64,000 nt of DNA from Ralstonia pickettii (GCF_030582395.1 NZ_CP104381.1:2728001-2792000); one strand, 5' to 3'. Positions 1 through 11,269 are shown, counted from the first letter of the stretch. Numbers and translations: made by a program. Notes: a model not told the origin generated them from the letters alone.

Positions 1-776
1 AGGATCTGCGTGAAGCCGACGTAGAAGAACAGGCCTTCCATGATGCAGGCGAAGACGATGAGCGACTTCAGCAGCTTCTGGTCGTTCTCAGGCGTGCCGG
101 TCTTGAACGACGGATCGGTCAGCGTGTCGATGAACGGGATCAGGAACTCGTCCTTGTCGCGGATCGACTGCACTTCGTGGTACGCGTTGAAGATCTCGGC
201 CTCGTTCAGGCCCAGCGATTCAACGATGTACTGGTACGCGTGCGTGTGGATCGCCTCTTCGAACGCCTGGCGCAGCAGGTACTGACGGCATTCCGGCGCG
301 GTGATCTGGCGGTACGTGCCGAGCACGATGTTGTTGGCGGCCAGCGAGTCGGCCGTCACGAAAAAGCCCAGGTTGCGCTTGATGATGCGGCGCTCGTCTT
401 CGGTCAGACCGTTCGGGTCTTTCCACAAGGCGATGTCGCGCGACATGTTGATTTCCTGCGGCATCCAGTGGTTCGCGCAGCCGGCGAGGTACTTTTCCCA
501 GGCCCACTTGTACTTGAACGGCACCAACTGGTTGACGTCGGTGGCCCCGTTGATGACGCGCTTGTCGGCGGCATTTACGCGGCGGTTGTTCTGTGCGGCA
601 GCGGCGTTCGGATTGTTGCCGAGGATGCCCGTGCCGGCGGCCTGCGTGGCCGACGGGGGCAGCACGCCACCCTGGTCGGCGGTGGCCGTTTGCAGTTGCG
701 GCTGCGGTTGATACACCGGCTGCGGTGCAGCCGAAGGTTGTGCGGCAGGTTTGACGTCGTCGTCCCAGCTCAGCAT
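1..776 (-). CDS. nrdB: Ribonucleoside-diphosphate reductase beta subunit, class Ia (partial, 3' end outside window)
   Basis: Small, radical-generating subunit of class Ia ribonucleotide reductase, which works with NrdA to make dNTPs in the cytoplasm. Only the first ~258 residues are in the window; the C-terminus lies beyond position 1. Diiron-site residues are visible: Asp143 in [12 protein letters not shown], and Glu174 and His177 in [11 protein letters not shown]; Tyr181 sits where the radical tyrosine is expected (family knowledge). The first ~80 residues are a Pro/Gln/Ala/Asn-rich extension absent from the E. coli protein, probably disordered. The ATG at 776-774 begins MLSWDDDV, the only sensible start. 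It lies 116 bp downstream of nrdA on the same strand and is presumably co-transcribed. Very confident of family. Confidence 0.97.
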   Translation of the reverse strand, partial: MLSWDDDVKPAAQPSAAPQPVYQPQPQLQTATADQGGVLPPSATQAAGTGILGNNPNAAAAQNNRRVNAADKRVINGATDVNQLVPFKYKWAWEKYLAGCANHWMPQEINMSRDIALWKDPNGLTEDERRIIKRNLGFFVTADSLAANNIVLGTYRQITAPECRQYLLRQAFEEAIHTHAYQYIVESLGLNEAEIFNAYHEVQSIRDKDEFLIPFIDTLTDPSFKTGTPENDQKLLKSLIVFACIMEGLFFYVGFTQI

Positions 777-854
777 ATGTGTTTCTCCTGATTCTTTGCT
801 CGTCGCTCCCGCTCTTTCGGAGCGCGAGTCCAGTGTCGTGCAGATCCGGGCGCC

Positions 855-868
855 CCCGCTTGCGCGGG
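855..868 (-). other. Short hairpin in the nrdA-nrdB intergenic region
   Basis: A CCCGC/GCGGG stem with a 4-nt loop lies between the nrdA stop and the nrdB start and could form in the polycistronic mRNA. It has no U-run, so it is not a terminator. A role in setting the NrdA:NrdB ratio is only a guess. Confidence 0.3.
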
Positions 869-892
869 AGCAACCTCAGACACTGTTTTGAC

Positions 893-3877
<2,985 letters not shown>

Positions 3878-3967
3878 GTGGACTCCTGTTGAACCGTTCG
3901 TTTTATTGGCTCGCCGCTGGGTGGAAGACCCTTGGCGCACCCTTGCGCCATGCGGAGAAATGAGACG

Positions 3968-3987
3968 GAAAAGGCCCTTGCCTTTTC
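3968..3987 (-). other. Perfect 8-bp stem-loop in the nrdA leader
   Basis: GAAAAGGC and GCCTTTTC flank a 4-nt loop. Read in the nrdA direction the 3' arm carries four U residues, but these are inside the stem and no long U-tract follows. It lies about 90 nt upstream of the nrdA ATG, within the expected 5' UTR if transcription starts near the NrdR boxes. It could be a stabilising or attenuating leader element. Confidence 0.4.
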
Positions 3988-4064
3988 TCAGCTCCCAAGC
4001 GTCGGCTTGACCTGCCGTACGCCCGCCCCCCGCGTGGCGCCGAAATAAGAATCCCGGGAGGTCA

Positions 4065-4080
4065 CCACTATATCTAGTGT
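4065..4080. promoter_or_regulatory. NrdR box 1 (proximal to nrdA)
   Basis: CCACTATATCTAGTGT matches the known NrdR consensus acaCwATATwGtgt-type palindrome closely. It sits inside a larger GC-rich dyad: ATCCCGGG at 4051-4058 and CCCGGGAT at 4086-4093. NrdR is a Zn-finger/ATP-cone repressor of ribonucleotide reductase genes, and paired boxes about 31 bp apart are its hallmark. Confidence 0.85.
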
Positions 4081-4095
4081 GTTACCCCGGGATTG

Positions 4096-4111
4096 GCCCT
4101 AAGTATAGTGG
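4096..4111. promoter_or_regulatory. NrdR box 2 (distal), overlapping a probable nrdA -10 element
   Basis: GCCCTAAGTATAGTGG is a weaker NrdR box exactly 31 bp from box 1, the spacing expected for two NrdR oligomers on the same DNA face. Read toward nrdA it contains TATACT (plus-strand 4103-4108), a good sigma-70 -10, so repressor binding would occlude the promoter. No strong -35 is evident. A perfect inverted repeat, CAAGAC-CA-GTCTTG (4122-4135), lies just upstream. Confidence 0.75.
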
Positions 4112-4529
4112 ATCGAACAAACAAGACCAGTCTTGACAGATGGCGGCGAAGGGGGGTTTTCTCAACCCAAATGCAGTGCCGCAAACCCGCCACCCCAGGC
4201 AGCACAACGGGTCGGCGGCACTGACGTGCGGCGTCGCAATGACCATCTTTTCAGAATAATTCTTTCTATCGACGCCGCAAGTTCAATAGACGTCACCTCA
4301 TCTGCGGTAGGGGTATGTGTGCGGCGCACTGCACTGGTGCAGGCGTACTGCGGGCCGTGCCGACTTCGACCTTCCCCTCGCTCAAGAAATCCGAATAACG
4401 GCATCAGCATTCTTGCCGCGGCTGTCACCTGAGCGACAGGCCCCAACCCTACGCTTCGGTCGCATTGCAGGGAGCGCAATCACGGCGGCGACACACCGAG
4501 CGCCGCGCACAACGACCGAGGAAATCGAC
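4112..4529. other. Divergent intergenic region between nrdA promoter and the lipoprotein operon
   Basis: No convincing gene lies here. Visible elements are the CAAGAC-CA-GTCTTG dyad (4122-4135) and an A/T-rich palindrome AGAATAATTCT (4253-4263) that stands out in GC-rich surroundings and could belong to the promoter of the plus-strand operon starting at 4530. I cannot assign -35/-10 boxes for that operon with confidence. Confidence 0.5.
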
Positions 4530-6560
4530 ATGGCTTGGAATCACCCCGCCTGGCGCCCGCTGAGGGCCGCGCTGAGCACGACCGTGGCAGCGACGCTGGC
4601 GACCACATTGACCGCATGCGGCGGTGGCGACAGCAGCCCCATCGCTAACCAGGGCAGCACGGACGCGCCCTCCACCAGCGCCAGCAAGAAGGTGCTGATG
4701 GTCGGCGTGGACGGCGCCACCTATGCGCAGGTACAGAGCGCGCTCTTGCAGCGCAGCCTGCCGAACTTGCGCGCGCTGGCGGTGATGCCGGCATCGACCG
4801 GCGGCACGCTCGGCACCACCACCGCCCAGCCGCCGCTGGACACACCCAGCTGGGCCACCGTGCTGACCGGCACCTGGCAAAACCGCCATGGTGTGACCGA
4901 CGACACGATCACCACCCTGGCCGCCCCAAGCGTGTTCAGCTACGCGCGCAGCGCCGCCAAGGCCGCGGGCACCACGCAACGCCTTGGCGCCGCCGTCAGC
5001 TCGGCCGTGCTGCCCGCGCTGCTCAAGGCGGATCAGCAAGCCGGCAATCTCGACACGCTGGTCGACTGCGCCCAGGTGGACACCTGCGTGACGCAGAACA
5101 GCGTGAAGCTCGTGCAGTCCGGCTACGACGTCGTCTTCGCGCAATACACCGCGCCGGCCGCCGCCGCGCTGGCTTCGGGCCTGCAAAGCGATGCATACAC
5201 CGCTGCGCTGGCCAACGTCGACCAGGCGCTCGGCACGCTGCAGGCTGCCATCGCCCAGCGCCGCACCGCCAACCCCAACGAAGACTGGCTCGTTGTCGTC
5301 ACCACCAGCCACGGCCTGGACGCCACGGGGGCCACCACGTCGGCGCCGACGCTGGAAAACCGCTCCGCCTTCATCGCCCTGAACAAGCCGGTCAATGCCG
5401 TGCTCGGCAAGACCGGCATGGCGGCGCCCACGTCGGAAGCCACGCTCGCCGCGCTGCCGAGCGAGGCCGACATCGTGCCGACCGTACTGGCGCAACTGAA
5501 CGCCGCTGTGCCGGCGACGGCGCATCAGCTCGACGGTGCAGCGCTCACGGCCAGTGCCGTCGGCGTGCGCAACGTCCAGAGCACGGTCGGCGCGTACAAC
5601 GCCTCGCTGGTGCTGAACTGGCAGAACCCGACCCCAGCCAGCGGCCCGATCACCGTGCTGCGCGACGGCAAGCCGGTTGCCACGCTGCCCGCCACGGCCA
5701 CGCAGTACACCGACAGCAACATCGCTGCCGCCAGCGGCATTTACCGCATCAACTACACGCTGGTGCGCAACAACGTGCCGGTGTCGATGCTCGCGCAGAT
5801 CGCCTACGTTGCGCCGACGCCGCTGGCCACCTCGCTCACCAACGGCCTGGCGACGTATTACAGCTTCGATCCGCTGCCCCCGACCGACCGTAAAGCCAAT
5901 TCGACGATCGGCCCGTGGGTGGCCGGCACCGACGGCGGCTCTGCTGCGGCCGACCCGTTTGGCGGCACGGCCCTGTCGGTCGATTCGCGCATCGACGCCT
6001 ACAAGCTCACGCAGAACGGCGCAGACATCGCACTGAGCCCGCAATTCACCATCGGTTTCTGGTTCAGGTCGGATTGCACACAGGGCAACGGCACCGGCGA
6101 GCCGATCCTCGCCAACAAGGACTACTACTCCGGCTCCAATGCCGGCATCGCGATCGGATTGTGGGGCGGCTGCGAGGTGCGCTTCAACCTCGGCAGCGGC
6201 GGCAAGCGCGACGACATCCAGGGCATGAAGTTCAGCGCCAACCAGTGGGCGTATCTCGCCCTCTCGGTCGACACGCAGGCCAAGCGCTTCAGCGCCTACA
6301 TCCTCGATCCGGTACTGGGCGTGCAGAAGGTGGAAGACAAGGCCATCGCCAATACCGACGTCACCAAGCTGGGTGGCCTGGCCACCAAGGTCTGGGGCCT
6401 GAACGACGACGCCACGCACAACTACGTGCCCAACAACCCGGGCTCGCTCAAGGGCGTGATGGCCTACGACGACCTCGCCATGTGGACGCGCCGGCTGACG
6501 CTGGATGAACTCAAGACGATCAACGGCTCGCACCAGCCGCTGTCGTCGCTGAACCCCTGA
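4530..6560 (+). CDS. Lipoprotein with degenerate alkaline phosphatase/phosphodiesterase-like domain and C-terminal LamG-like domain
   Basis: The 676-residue product has a signal peptide ending in a lipobox (TLTAC, Cys30), so it is likely membrane-anchored. Residues ~53-345 resemble the alkaline-phosphatase superfamily: KVLMVGVDG (metal ligand Asp61), PSWATVLTGTWQNRHGV (106-122), and the end motif DIVPTVLAQL...LDG. Expected ligands are missing: where homologues have PDxxGH this protein has PAAAAL (209-214), and the usual SDHG/TDHG is TSHG (259-262). The nucleophile position is also unclear (Asp104/Thr105). A linker follows, then a concanavalin/LamG-like domain (~470-665) starting GLATYYSFD. 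The ATG at 4530 follows GAGGAAAT; in-frame starts upstream would spoil the signal peptide. It starts a three-gene plus-strand set with 6591-6791 and the phospholipase gene. Possibly a binding protein or pseudo-enzyme; true substrate unknown. Confidence 0.8.
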   Translation: MAWNHPAWRPLRAALSTTVAATLATTLTACGGGDSSPIANQGSTDAPSTSASKKVLMVGVDGATYAQVQSALLQRSLPNLRALAVMPASTGGTLGTTTAQPPLDTPSWATVLTGTWQNRHGVTDDTITTLAAPSVFSYARSAAKAAGTTQRLGAAVSSAVLPALLKADQQAGNLDTLVDCAQVDTCVTQNSVKLVQSGYDVVFAQYTAPAAAALASGLQSDAYTAALANVDQALGTLQAAIAQRRTANPNEDWLVVVTTSHGLDATGATTSAPTLENRSAFIALNKPVNAVLGKTGMAAPTSEATLAALPSEADIVPTVLAQLNAAVPATAHQLDGAALTASAVGVRNVQSTVGAYNASLVLNWQNPTPASGPITVLRDGKPVATLPATATQYTDSNIAAASGIYRINYTLVRNNVPVSMLAQIAYVAPTPLATSLTNGLATYYSFDPLPPTDRKANSTIGPWVAGTDGGSAAADPFGGTALSVDSRIDAYKLTQNGADIALSPQFTIGFWFRSDCTQGNGTGEPILANKDYYSGSNAGIAIGLWGGCEVRFNLGSGGKRDDIQGMKFSANQWAYLALSVDTQAKRFSAYILDPVLGVQKVEDKAIANTDVTKLGGLATKVWGLNDDATHNYVPNNPGSLKGVMAYDDLAMWTRRLTLDELKTINGSHQPLSSLNP

Positions 6561-6590
6561 CCCCCTCCCCCAACCCGAACGAGACCGCTC

Positions 6591-6791
6591 ATGAAGCCTT
6601 GCATCCACCCTCTCGCACGGCCGCACCGGCTGGCCGCCGTGCTGCTGTGCGCCGCCACCTTGTCGCTGTCGGCCTGCGGCGGCGATTCGAACGACGGCAC
6701 GCCCGCCACCGGTACCGGCCCCGGCACCGCGCAGCCGGATCAACCCGGCCAGCCGCCGGCCAACAAGCCGACCCTGCACTGCGCTCCGTAA
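6591..6791 (+). CDS. Small putative lipoprotein, 66 residues
   Basis: A 66-residue peptide with a basic N-region, a hydrophobic core and a lipobox LSAC (Cys at about residue 29), followed by a low-complexity Gly/Thr/Pro/Asp/Gln-rich tail ending HCAP. No known domain is visible. It lies 30 nt after the LamG protein gene and 36 nt before the phospholipase C gene, so the three are probably co-transcribed. The lipobox and context argue for a real gene; function is unknown. It could be an entericidin-like or accessory surface lipoprotein, but no specific role is supported. Confidence 0.65.
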   Translation: MKPCIHPLARPHRLAAVLLCAATLSLSACGGDSNDGTPATGTGPGTAQPDQPGQPPANKPTLHCAP

Positions 6792-6827
6792 CGCGCGGCC
6801 TCCCTTCGACTTGCGCTTGAGACCGAC

Positions 6828-8987
6828 ATGACTTCCGACACGAACCACGCCAACAACGGCAGCCGCCGCAACTTCCTCAAGATGGCCAGCACGGGCGCGA
6901 TTTCCGCCGCTGCACTCGCCGCCTTCCCGCCGTCGATCCGCCGTGCGCTGGCAATTCCCGCCAACAACGCCACCGGCACGATGCGCGACGTTGAACACGT
7001 GGTGATCCTGATGCAGGAGAACCGCTCGTTCGACAACTACTTCGGCACGCTGCAAGGTGTGCGCGGCTTTGGCGACCGCTTCCCCATCCCGCTGGCCGGT
7101 GGCTTGAACGTCTGGCAGCAGACCTACGTGCCAAGCAGCGGGCCGAGCCGCACGGTGCTGCCGTATTACCTCGACAGCAGCGCCGGCAACGCGCAGCGCG
7201 TGTCTGGCACGCCGCACAGCTACCCCGATGCGCAGAACGCGTGGGACCTCGGCCGCATGAGCAAGTGGCCGACCTACAAGCAGACGCAGTCGATGGGCTA
7301 TTACAAGCAGGCCGAGCTGGACTTCCAGTTCGCGCTGGCCAACGCCTTCACGCTGTGCGACGCATACCACTGCTCGTTCCACGGCGGCACCAACACCAAC
7401 CGGCTGTTCCACTGGACGGGCACGAATGACCCGACCGGCGCGGCGGGCGGCCCCGTCATCGACAACAGCGGCGACCATCTCGACGCCGGCGTCACATACA
7501 GCTGGAAGACCTACCCGGAACGCCTGCAGGCTGCCGGTGTCTCGTGGAAGGTCTACCAGAACATGCCGGACAACTTCACCGACAACCCGCTCGCGGGCTT
7601 CAAGGCCTACCGCGATGCCAACGCCGCGCGCGGCAACCTGGCCGACGGCAGCCCGTTCCCGCCGTACACGCCGGCCGACGAAACCGTCAGCCCGCTGATC
7701 AAGGGCGTCGGCAACACCATGCCCGACGGCGGCTTCCTGCAGGCGTTGAAAGACGACATCGCCGCCGGCCAGCTGCCGCAGGTGTCGTGGATCGTCGCAC
7801 CGGCCACGTATTCCGAGCACCCTGGCCCGTCGAGCCCCGTGCAGGGCGCGTGGTACACGCAGGAAGTGCTCAACGCGCTCACCGCCAACCCTGCCGTGTG
7901 GAGCAAGACCGTGCTGTTCATCAACTTCGATGAAAACGACGGATTCTTCGATCACGTGCCGCCGCCCGCGGCGCCTGCCTATGACAACGGCGTGCTGGCT
8001 GGCAAATCGACCATCAGCACGGCCGGCGAGTATCACACCGACAAGAATCCGTACGGACCCGGGCCGCGCGTGCCGATGTACGTCGTCTCGCCGTGGAGCC
8101 GGGGTGGCTGGGTCAACTCGCAAGCGTTCGATCACACCTCGGTGCTGCGCTTCCTGGAGCTGCGCTTCAACGTCAAGGAGACGAACATCAGCGCGTACCG
8201 CCGCGCGGTGCTGGGCGACCTGACCAGCGCCTTCAACTTCGTCAACCCGAACACCGAAACGCTGCCCACGCTGCCCAGCCGCGACAAGGCAACGGCCGAC
8301 TCGATCCGCACGGCGCAAGGCTTGAAGCCGCAGGTGCCGCTGCCCGCCGTCTCGGCGCAGCAGATGCCGAAACAAGCCACCGGCACCCGCCCCTCGCGCG
8401 CCCTGCCGTACGAACTGCACGTCAGCGCGCGCGAAGACGCCACCAACCGCGCGCTGCGCCTGATCTTCAGCAACACCGGCACGGCGGCTGCCGTCTTCCA
8501 CGTGTACGACCGCCTGCATCTGGACCGCGTGCCGCGCCGCTATGCGGTCGAGCCCGGCAAGATGCTCGACGACACCTGGGACGTGTTCACCGCCGACAAG
8601 GGCAAATACGACCTGTGGGTGCTCGGACCCAACGGCTTTCACCGCGCCTTCTCGGGCGACGTGAGCGCCGTGTCGGCAGCGGGTTCGAGCGCGCCGGAAA
8701 TCCGCGTGTGCTACGACGTGGCCAACGCTGAGGTCTACGTGACGATGATGAACACCGGCACCGCCGGCTGCACGTTCACCGTCAAGCCGAACGCGTACCG
8801 AAATGACGGCCCCTGGACGTTCGACATTCCGGCCGGCAAGCAGCTCGACCAGCACTGGCCGATCGCGCGCCAGGGCAACTGGTACGACTTCACGGTGACG
8901 GTGCCGCAAGGCGGCTTCACGCGGCGCTTTGCCGGTCGCATGGAAACGGGCAAGGACAGCGTGTCCGACCCGGCGATGGGGACTTGA
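6828..8987 (+). CDS. Phosphocholine-specific phospholipase C, Tat-exported
   Basis: A 719-residue enzyme of the bacterial PlcN/PlcH/acid phosphatase family, predicted to cleave phosphatidylcholine-type lipids outside the cytoplasm. The Tat signal is SRRNFLK (Arg13-Arg14) followed by an Ala-rich core and ALA cleavage region near residue 42. The phosphoesterase domain follows (about 54-460) with ENRSFDNYFG (64-73), FINFDENDGFFDHVPPP and DHTSVLRFLELRF, all typical of active members. The C-terminal ~200 residues look like the paired beta-sandwich domains of this family (AREDATNRALRLIFSNTG... and ...VYVTMMNTGTAGC...). ATG at 6828. Unlike the protein at 4530, the active-site motifs look intact. Whether it is haemolytic cannot be told from sequence. 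It may also be called plcN. Confidence 0.93.
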   Translation: MTSDTNHANNGSRRNFLKMASTGAISAAALAAFPPSIRRALAIPANNATGTMRDVEHVVILMQENRSFDNYFGTLQGVRGFGDRFPIPLAGGLNVWQQTYVPSSGPSRTVLPYYLDSSAGNAQRVSGTPHSYPDAQNAWDLGRMSKWPTYKQTQSMGYYKQAELDFQFALANAFTLCDAYHCSFHGGTNTNRLFHWTGTNDPTGAAGGPVIDNSGDHLDAGVTYSWKTYPERLQAAGVSWKVYQNMPDNFTDNPLAGFKAYRDANAARGNLADGSPFPPYTPADETVSPLIKGVGNTMPDGGFLQALKDDIAAGQLPQVSWIVAPATYSEHPGPSSPVQGAWYTQEVLNALTANPAVWSKTVLFINFDENDGFFDHVPPPAAPAYDNGVLAGKSTISTAGEYHTDKNPYGPGPRVPMYVVSPWSRGGWVNSQAFDHTSVLRFLELRFNVKETNISAYRRAVLGDLTSAFNFVNPNTETLPTLPSRDKATADSIRTAQGLKPQVPLPAVSAQQMPKQATGTRPSRALPYELHVSAREDATNRALRLIFSNTGTAAAVFHVYDRLHLDRVPRRYAVEPGKMLDDTWDVFTADKGKYDLWVLGPNGFHRAFSGDVSAVSAAGSSAPEIRVCYDVANAEVYVTMMNTGTAGCTFTVKPNAYRNDGPWTFDIPAGKQLDQHWPIARQGNWYDFTVTVPQGGFTRRFAGRMETGKDSVSDPAMGT

Positions 8988-9015
8988 GGGGGTGAACTAG
9001 AAAGACAGGCAGGAA

Positions 9016-9051
9016 GAAAACGGGCGGCCTCGCAACGGGCCGCCCGTTTTC
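9016..9051. terminator. Bidirectional rho-independent terminator
   Basis: GAAAACGGGCGGCC (9016-9029) pairs perfectly with GGCCGCCCGTTTTC (9038-9051) around an 8-nt loop. The A- and T-tracts at the arm ends serve both the phospholipase operon (plus) and ampD (minus), whose stop codons face each other here. Confidence 0.88.
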
Positions 9052-9054
9052 ATT

Positions 9055-9651
9055 TCAGAGCGCGTGCTGATACGGAAACAACGCCGCATTGAATCCGCCC
9101 AGCGCACGCAGATGCGCCCAGTCGAAATGCGGTCCGGGGTCCGTCTTGCGGCCCGGCGCAATGTCCGAGTGACCGGCGATCGCTGCAATCGGGTATGCCG
9201 CGCAGATCGCCCGCACAAGCGATGCCGTGGTGGCGTACTGCTCGGGCGTAAAAGGCAGATCGTCCGTGCCCTCGATTTCGATGCCGACCGAGAAATCGTT
9301 GCAGCGCGTGCGGCCGAAGAAGTCGGACGCACCGGCATGCCAGGCGCGCGCATCGCACGATGCAAATTGCACGCATTCGCCCGTGCGACGGATGAAGAAA
9401 TGCGCCGACACGCGCACGCCGCGCAGCTGCTCGAAATACGGATGCGCGTCGCAGTCGAGCGTGTTGGTGAAGAAGTCGAGCACGTGGTCGGTGCCGAAGT
9501 CCGCGCCGGATTGCGCGGGCGGCAGGCTGATGTTGTGCAGGACGATCAGGTCGATCGGCATGCCGTCGGGCCGCGCGTCGATATTCGGCGACGGATGCCG
9601 ACGCCCGCCATCGACCCATCCGTCGGCTCCGATATGCAACCGCTCAGGCAT
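9055..9651 (-). CDS. ampD: 1,6-anhydro-N-acetylmuramyl-L-alanine amidase
   Basis: Cytoplasmic zinc amidase that removes the peptide from anhydro-muropeptides during peptidoglycan recycling; in many Gram-negatives loss of AmpD derepresses AmpC beta-lactamase. The 198-residue protein matches the short AmpD type with no signal peptide. By alignment to the known enzyme, ligands are His39 (LIVLHNISLPP), His161 and Asp171, with catalytic Lys169, in HSDIAPGRKTDPGPHFDW. The start overlaps the 3' end of pilR by 8 nt, so translation is probably coupled to the pilSR operon. The start chosen gives an N-terminus that aligns with E. coli AmpD. Confidence 0.95.
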   Translation of the reverse strand: MPERLHIGADGWVDGGRRHPSPNIDARPDGMPIDLIVLHNISLPPAQSGADFGTDHVLDFFTNTLDCDAHPYFEQLRGVRVSAHFFIRRTGECVQFASCDARAWHAGASDFFGRTRCNDFSVGIEIEGTDDLPFTPEQYATTASLVRAICAAYPIAAIAGHSDIAPGRKTDPGPHFDWAHLRALGGFNAALFPYQHAL

Positions 9652-11269
9652 CGCCGTTCAGCCCGTTTCCGGCAGGTTCACCAACGCTGCCGGGCGCTTC
9701 AATGTCTCGCGGGTCACGAATGCCAAGTTGCTGCATGCGATAGCGCAACTGACGGAATGACAGCCCAAGCAACTTGGCCGCTGCGGTGCGGTTGAAACCC
9801 GTCTGGTCCAGCGCGGCGAGGATCACGTTGCGCTCGACCGACTCCAGGTAAGCCGGCAGATCGATCGGCAGCGCAACGTTCGGCAAGGCGGGTTCAGCCG
9901 GCCGCGCAACCGGTGCCGGCTCGGACGGTGCCAGCGGTTGCGGCATCCCCATCGGGCTTGGCACGGGGGCCGGCATGTAGACAGCATCAGGCCAGCCGGC
10001 CATTGGCGACGGCGCCAACGCGTGATTGCCTGCCGCAGCGGCCTGCTGCGCCTCGCGCGTGCGGTGAAACAGCGGCGAGCGCTCGATCTCGGCGCCCAGC
10101 GCGCCAAGGTCATCCACGTCGATCGACTCGCCTTCGGCAAATGCGTACGCACGCTCCAGCAGGTTCTCCAGCTCACGCACATTGCCCGGGAACGGATACG
10201 CGCACAGTTGCTGCAGCGCCGGTCGCGTCAGACGTTTTGGGCGCGGATCGCCGTAGCGGCTGGCGAGTTGTTCGAGCAGCACGCCGGCCAGCACGGGCAC
10301 GTCTTCGGCCCGCTCGCGCAGTGTGGGCATGCGCAACTCGAGCACGTTCAGGCGGTAGAACAAGTCTTCGCGGAAACGGCCGGCGGCCACCAGCCGTGCG
10401 AGATTCTGGTGGCTCGCACACACGACGCGCACGTCGACGGGATCTTCGCGGCTCTCGCCGATCTTGCGCACGCGGCGCTCCTGCAGCGCGCGCAGCAATT
10501 TCACCTGCATCGTGAGCGGCAGGTCGGCCACCTCGTCGAGCATGAGCGTGCCGCCGTTGGCCGCTTGGAAGAAGCCTTGGCGATCGCTGTCGGCGCCGGT
10601 AAAGGCGCCCTTCACGTAGCCGAAAAACTCGGCTTCCATCAGGTTTTCGGGAATCGCGCCGCAGTTGACCGCCACGAACGGCCGCGCCGCGCGCGACGAC
10701 AACGCATGGATGGCGCGGGCCGCACGCTCCTTGCCGCTGCCGGATTCGCCGCTGATCACCACCGGCGCCATGCTGCGCGCCAGGCGCATCAACGACCGGC
10801 GCACTTCCTGCATCGCGGCGGAGTGGCCGGGCAGCAGATCGTTGGTCCGTTCGGCCAAGTCGGCATTACCGGGATCAGGATCGCGCTGCTGGCGGCCCAG
10901 CGCATTCAGCACGAGGCTGCGAAGCTGGTCGAGCGAGAGCGGTTTGGCGATGTAATCGAACGCGCCCGCCTTGAGCGCCTCGACCGCGTTCTCTGCGCTG
11001 CCATAAGCGGTGATGACGGCAACCGGCGTGCGGTCGGCCGTAGCAGACAGCTGGCGCACGAGTTCAATGCCCAGGCCATCGCCCAGGCGCATGTCGGTCA
11101 GCACCAGCGCAAAGCGCTGGCGGGAAAGCGCTTCGCGGGCCTCGGCCAGCCCGCTGGCAAGCACGACGTCGTGCCCCATGCGGCGCAGGGAAATCTCCAG
11201 CAGCTCGCGCAGGTCGGCTTCGTCATCGACGACGAGAATGGGTTCGCGAACGATGGCGGCTTTAGGCAT
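9644..11269 (-). CDS. pilR: Sigma-54-dependent response regulator of type IV pilus genes
   Basis: NtrC-family transcription activator, the likely partner of the PilS kinase encoded just upstream; PilR proteins activate pilA from a sigma-54 promoter. The 541 residues comprise a receiver domain with phospho-acceptor Asp59 (FALVLTDMRLGDG), an AAA+ domain with Walker A GESGSGKERA and the sigma-54-contact GAFTGA loop (FFGYVKGAFTGADSD), a Pro/Ala-rich linker of roughly 70 residues longer than usual, and a Fis-type HTH (TGFNRTAAAKLLGLSFRQL). It lies 39 nt downstream of pilS and overlaps ampD by 8 nt. Assignment as PilR rather than another NtrC homologue rests on the PilS-like partner and nearby pilBCD. 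Confidence 0.9.
   Translation of the reverse strand: MPKAAIVREPILVVDDEADLRELLEISLRRMGHDVVLASGLAEAREALSRQRFALVLTDMRLGDGLGIELVRQLSATADRTPVAVITAYGSAENAVEALKAGAFDYIAKPLSLDQLRSLVLNALGRQQRDPDPGNADLAERTNDLLPGHSAAMQEVRRSLMRLARSMAPVVISGESGSGKERAARAIHALSSRAARPFVAVNCGAIPENLMEAEFFGYVKGAFTGADSDRQGFFQAANGGTLMLDEVADLPLTMQVKLLRALQERRVRKIGESREDPVDVRVVCASHQNLARLVAAGRFREDLFYRLNVLELRMPTLRERAEDVPVLAGVLLEQLASRYGDPRPKRLTRPALQQLCAYPFPGNVRELENLLERAYAFAEGESIDVDDLGALGAEIERSPLFHRTREAQQAAAAGNHALAPSPMAGWPDAVYMPAPVPSPMGMPQPLAPSEPAPVARPAEPALPNVALPIDLPAYLESVERNVILAALDQTGFNRTAAAKLLGLSFRQLRYRMQQLGIRDPRDIEAPGSVGEPAGNGLNGDA

Noticed and set aside
4449..8909. A 1486-codon open frame on the minus strand across the secreted module
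   Set aside because: It is Arg/Val/Ala-rich without domains, lies exactly opposite genes with clear signal peptides and motifs, and arises from high GC content and codon bias.
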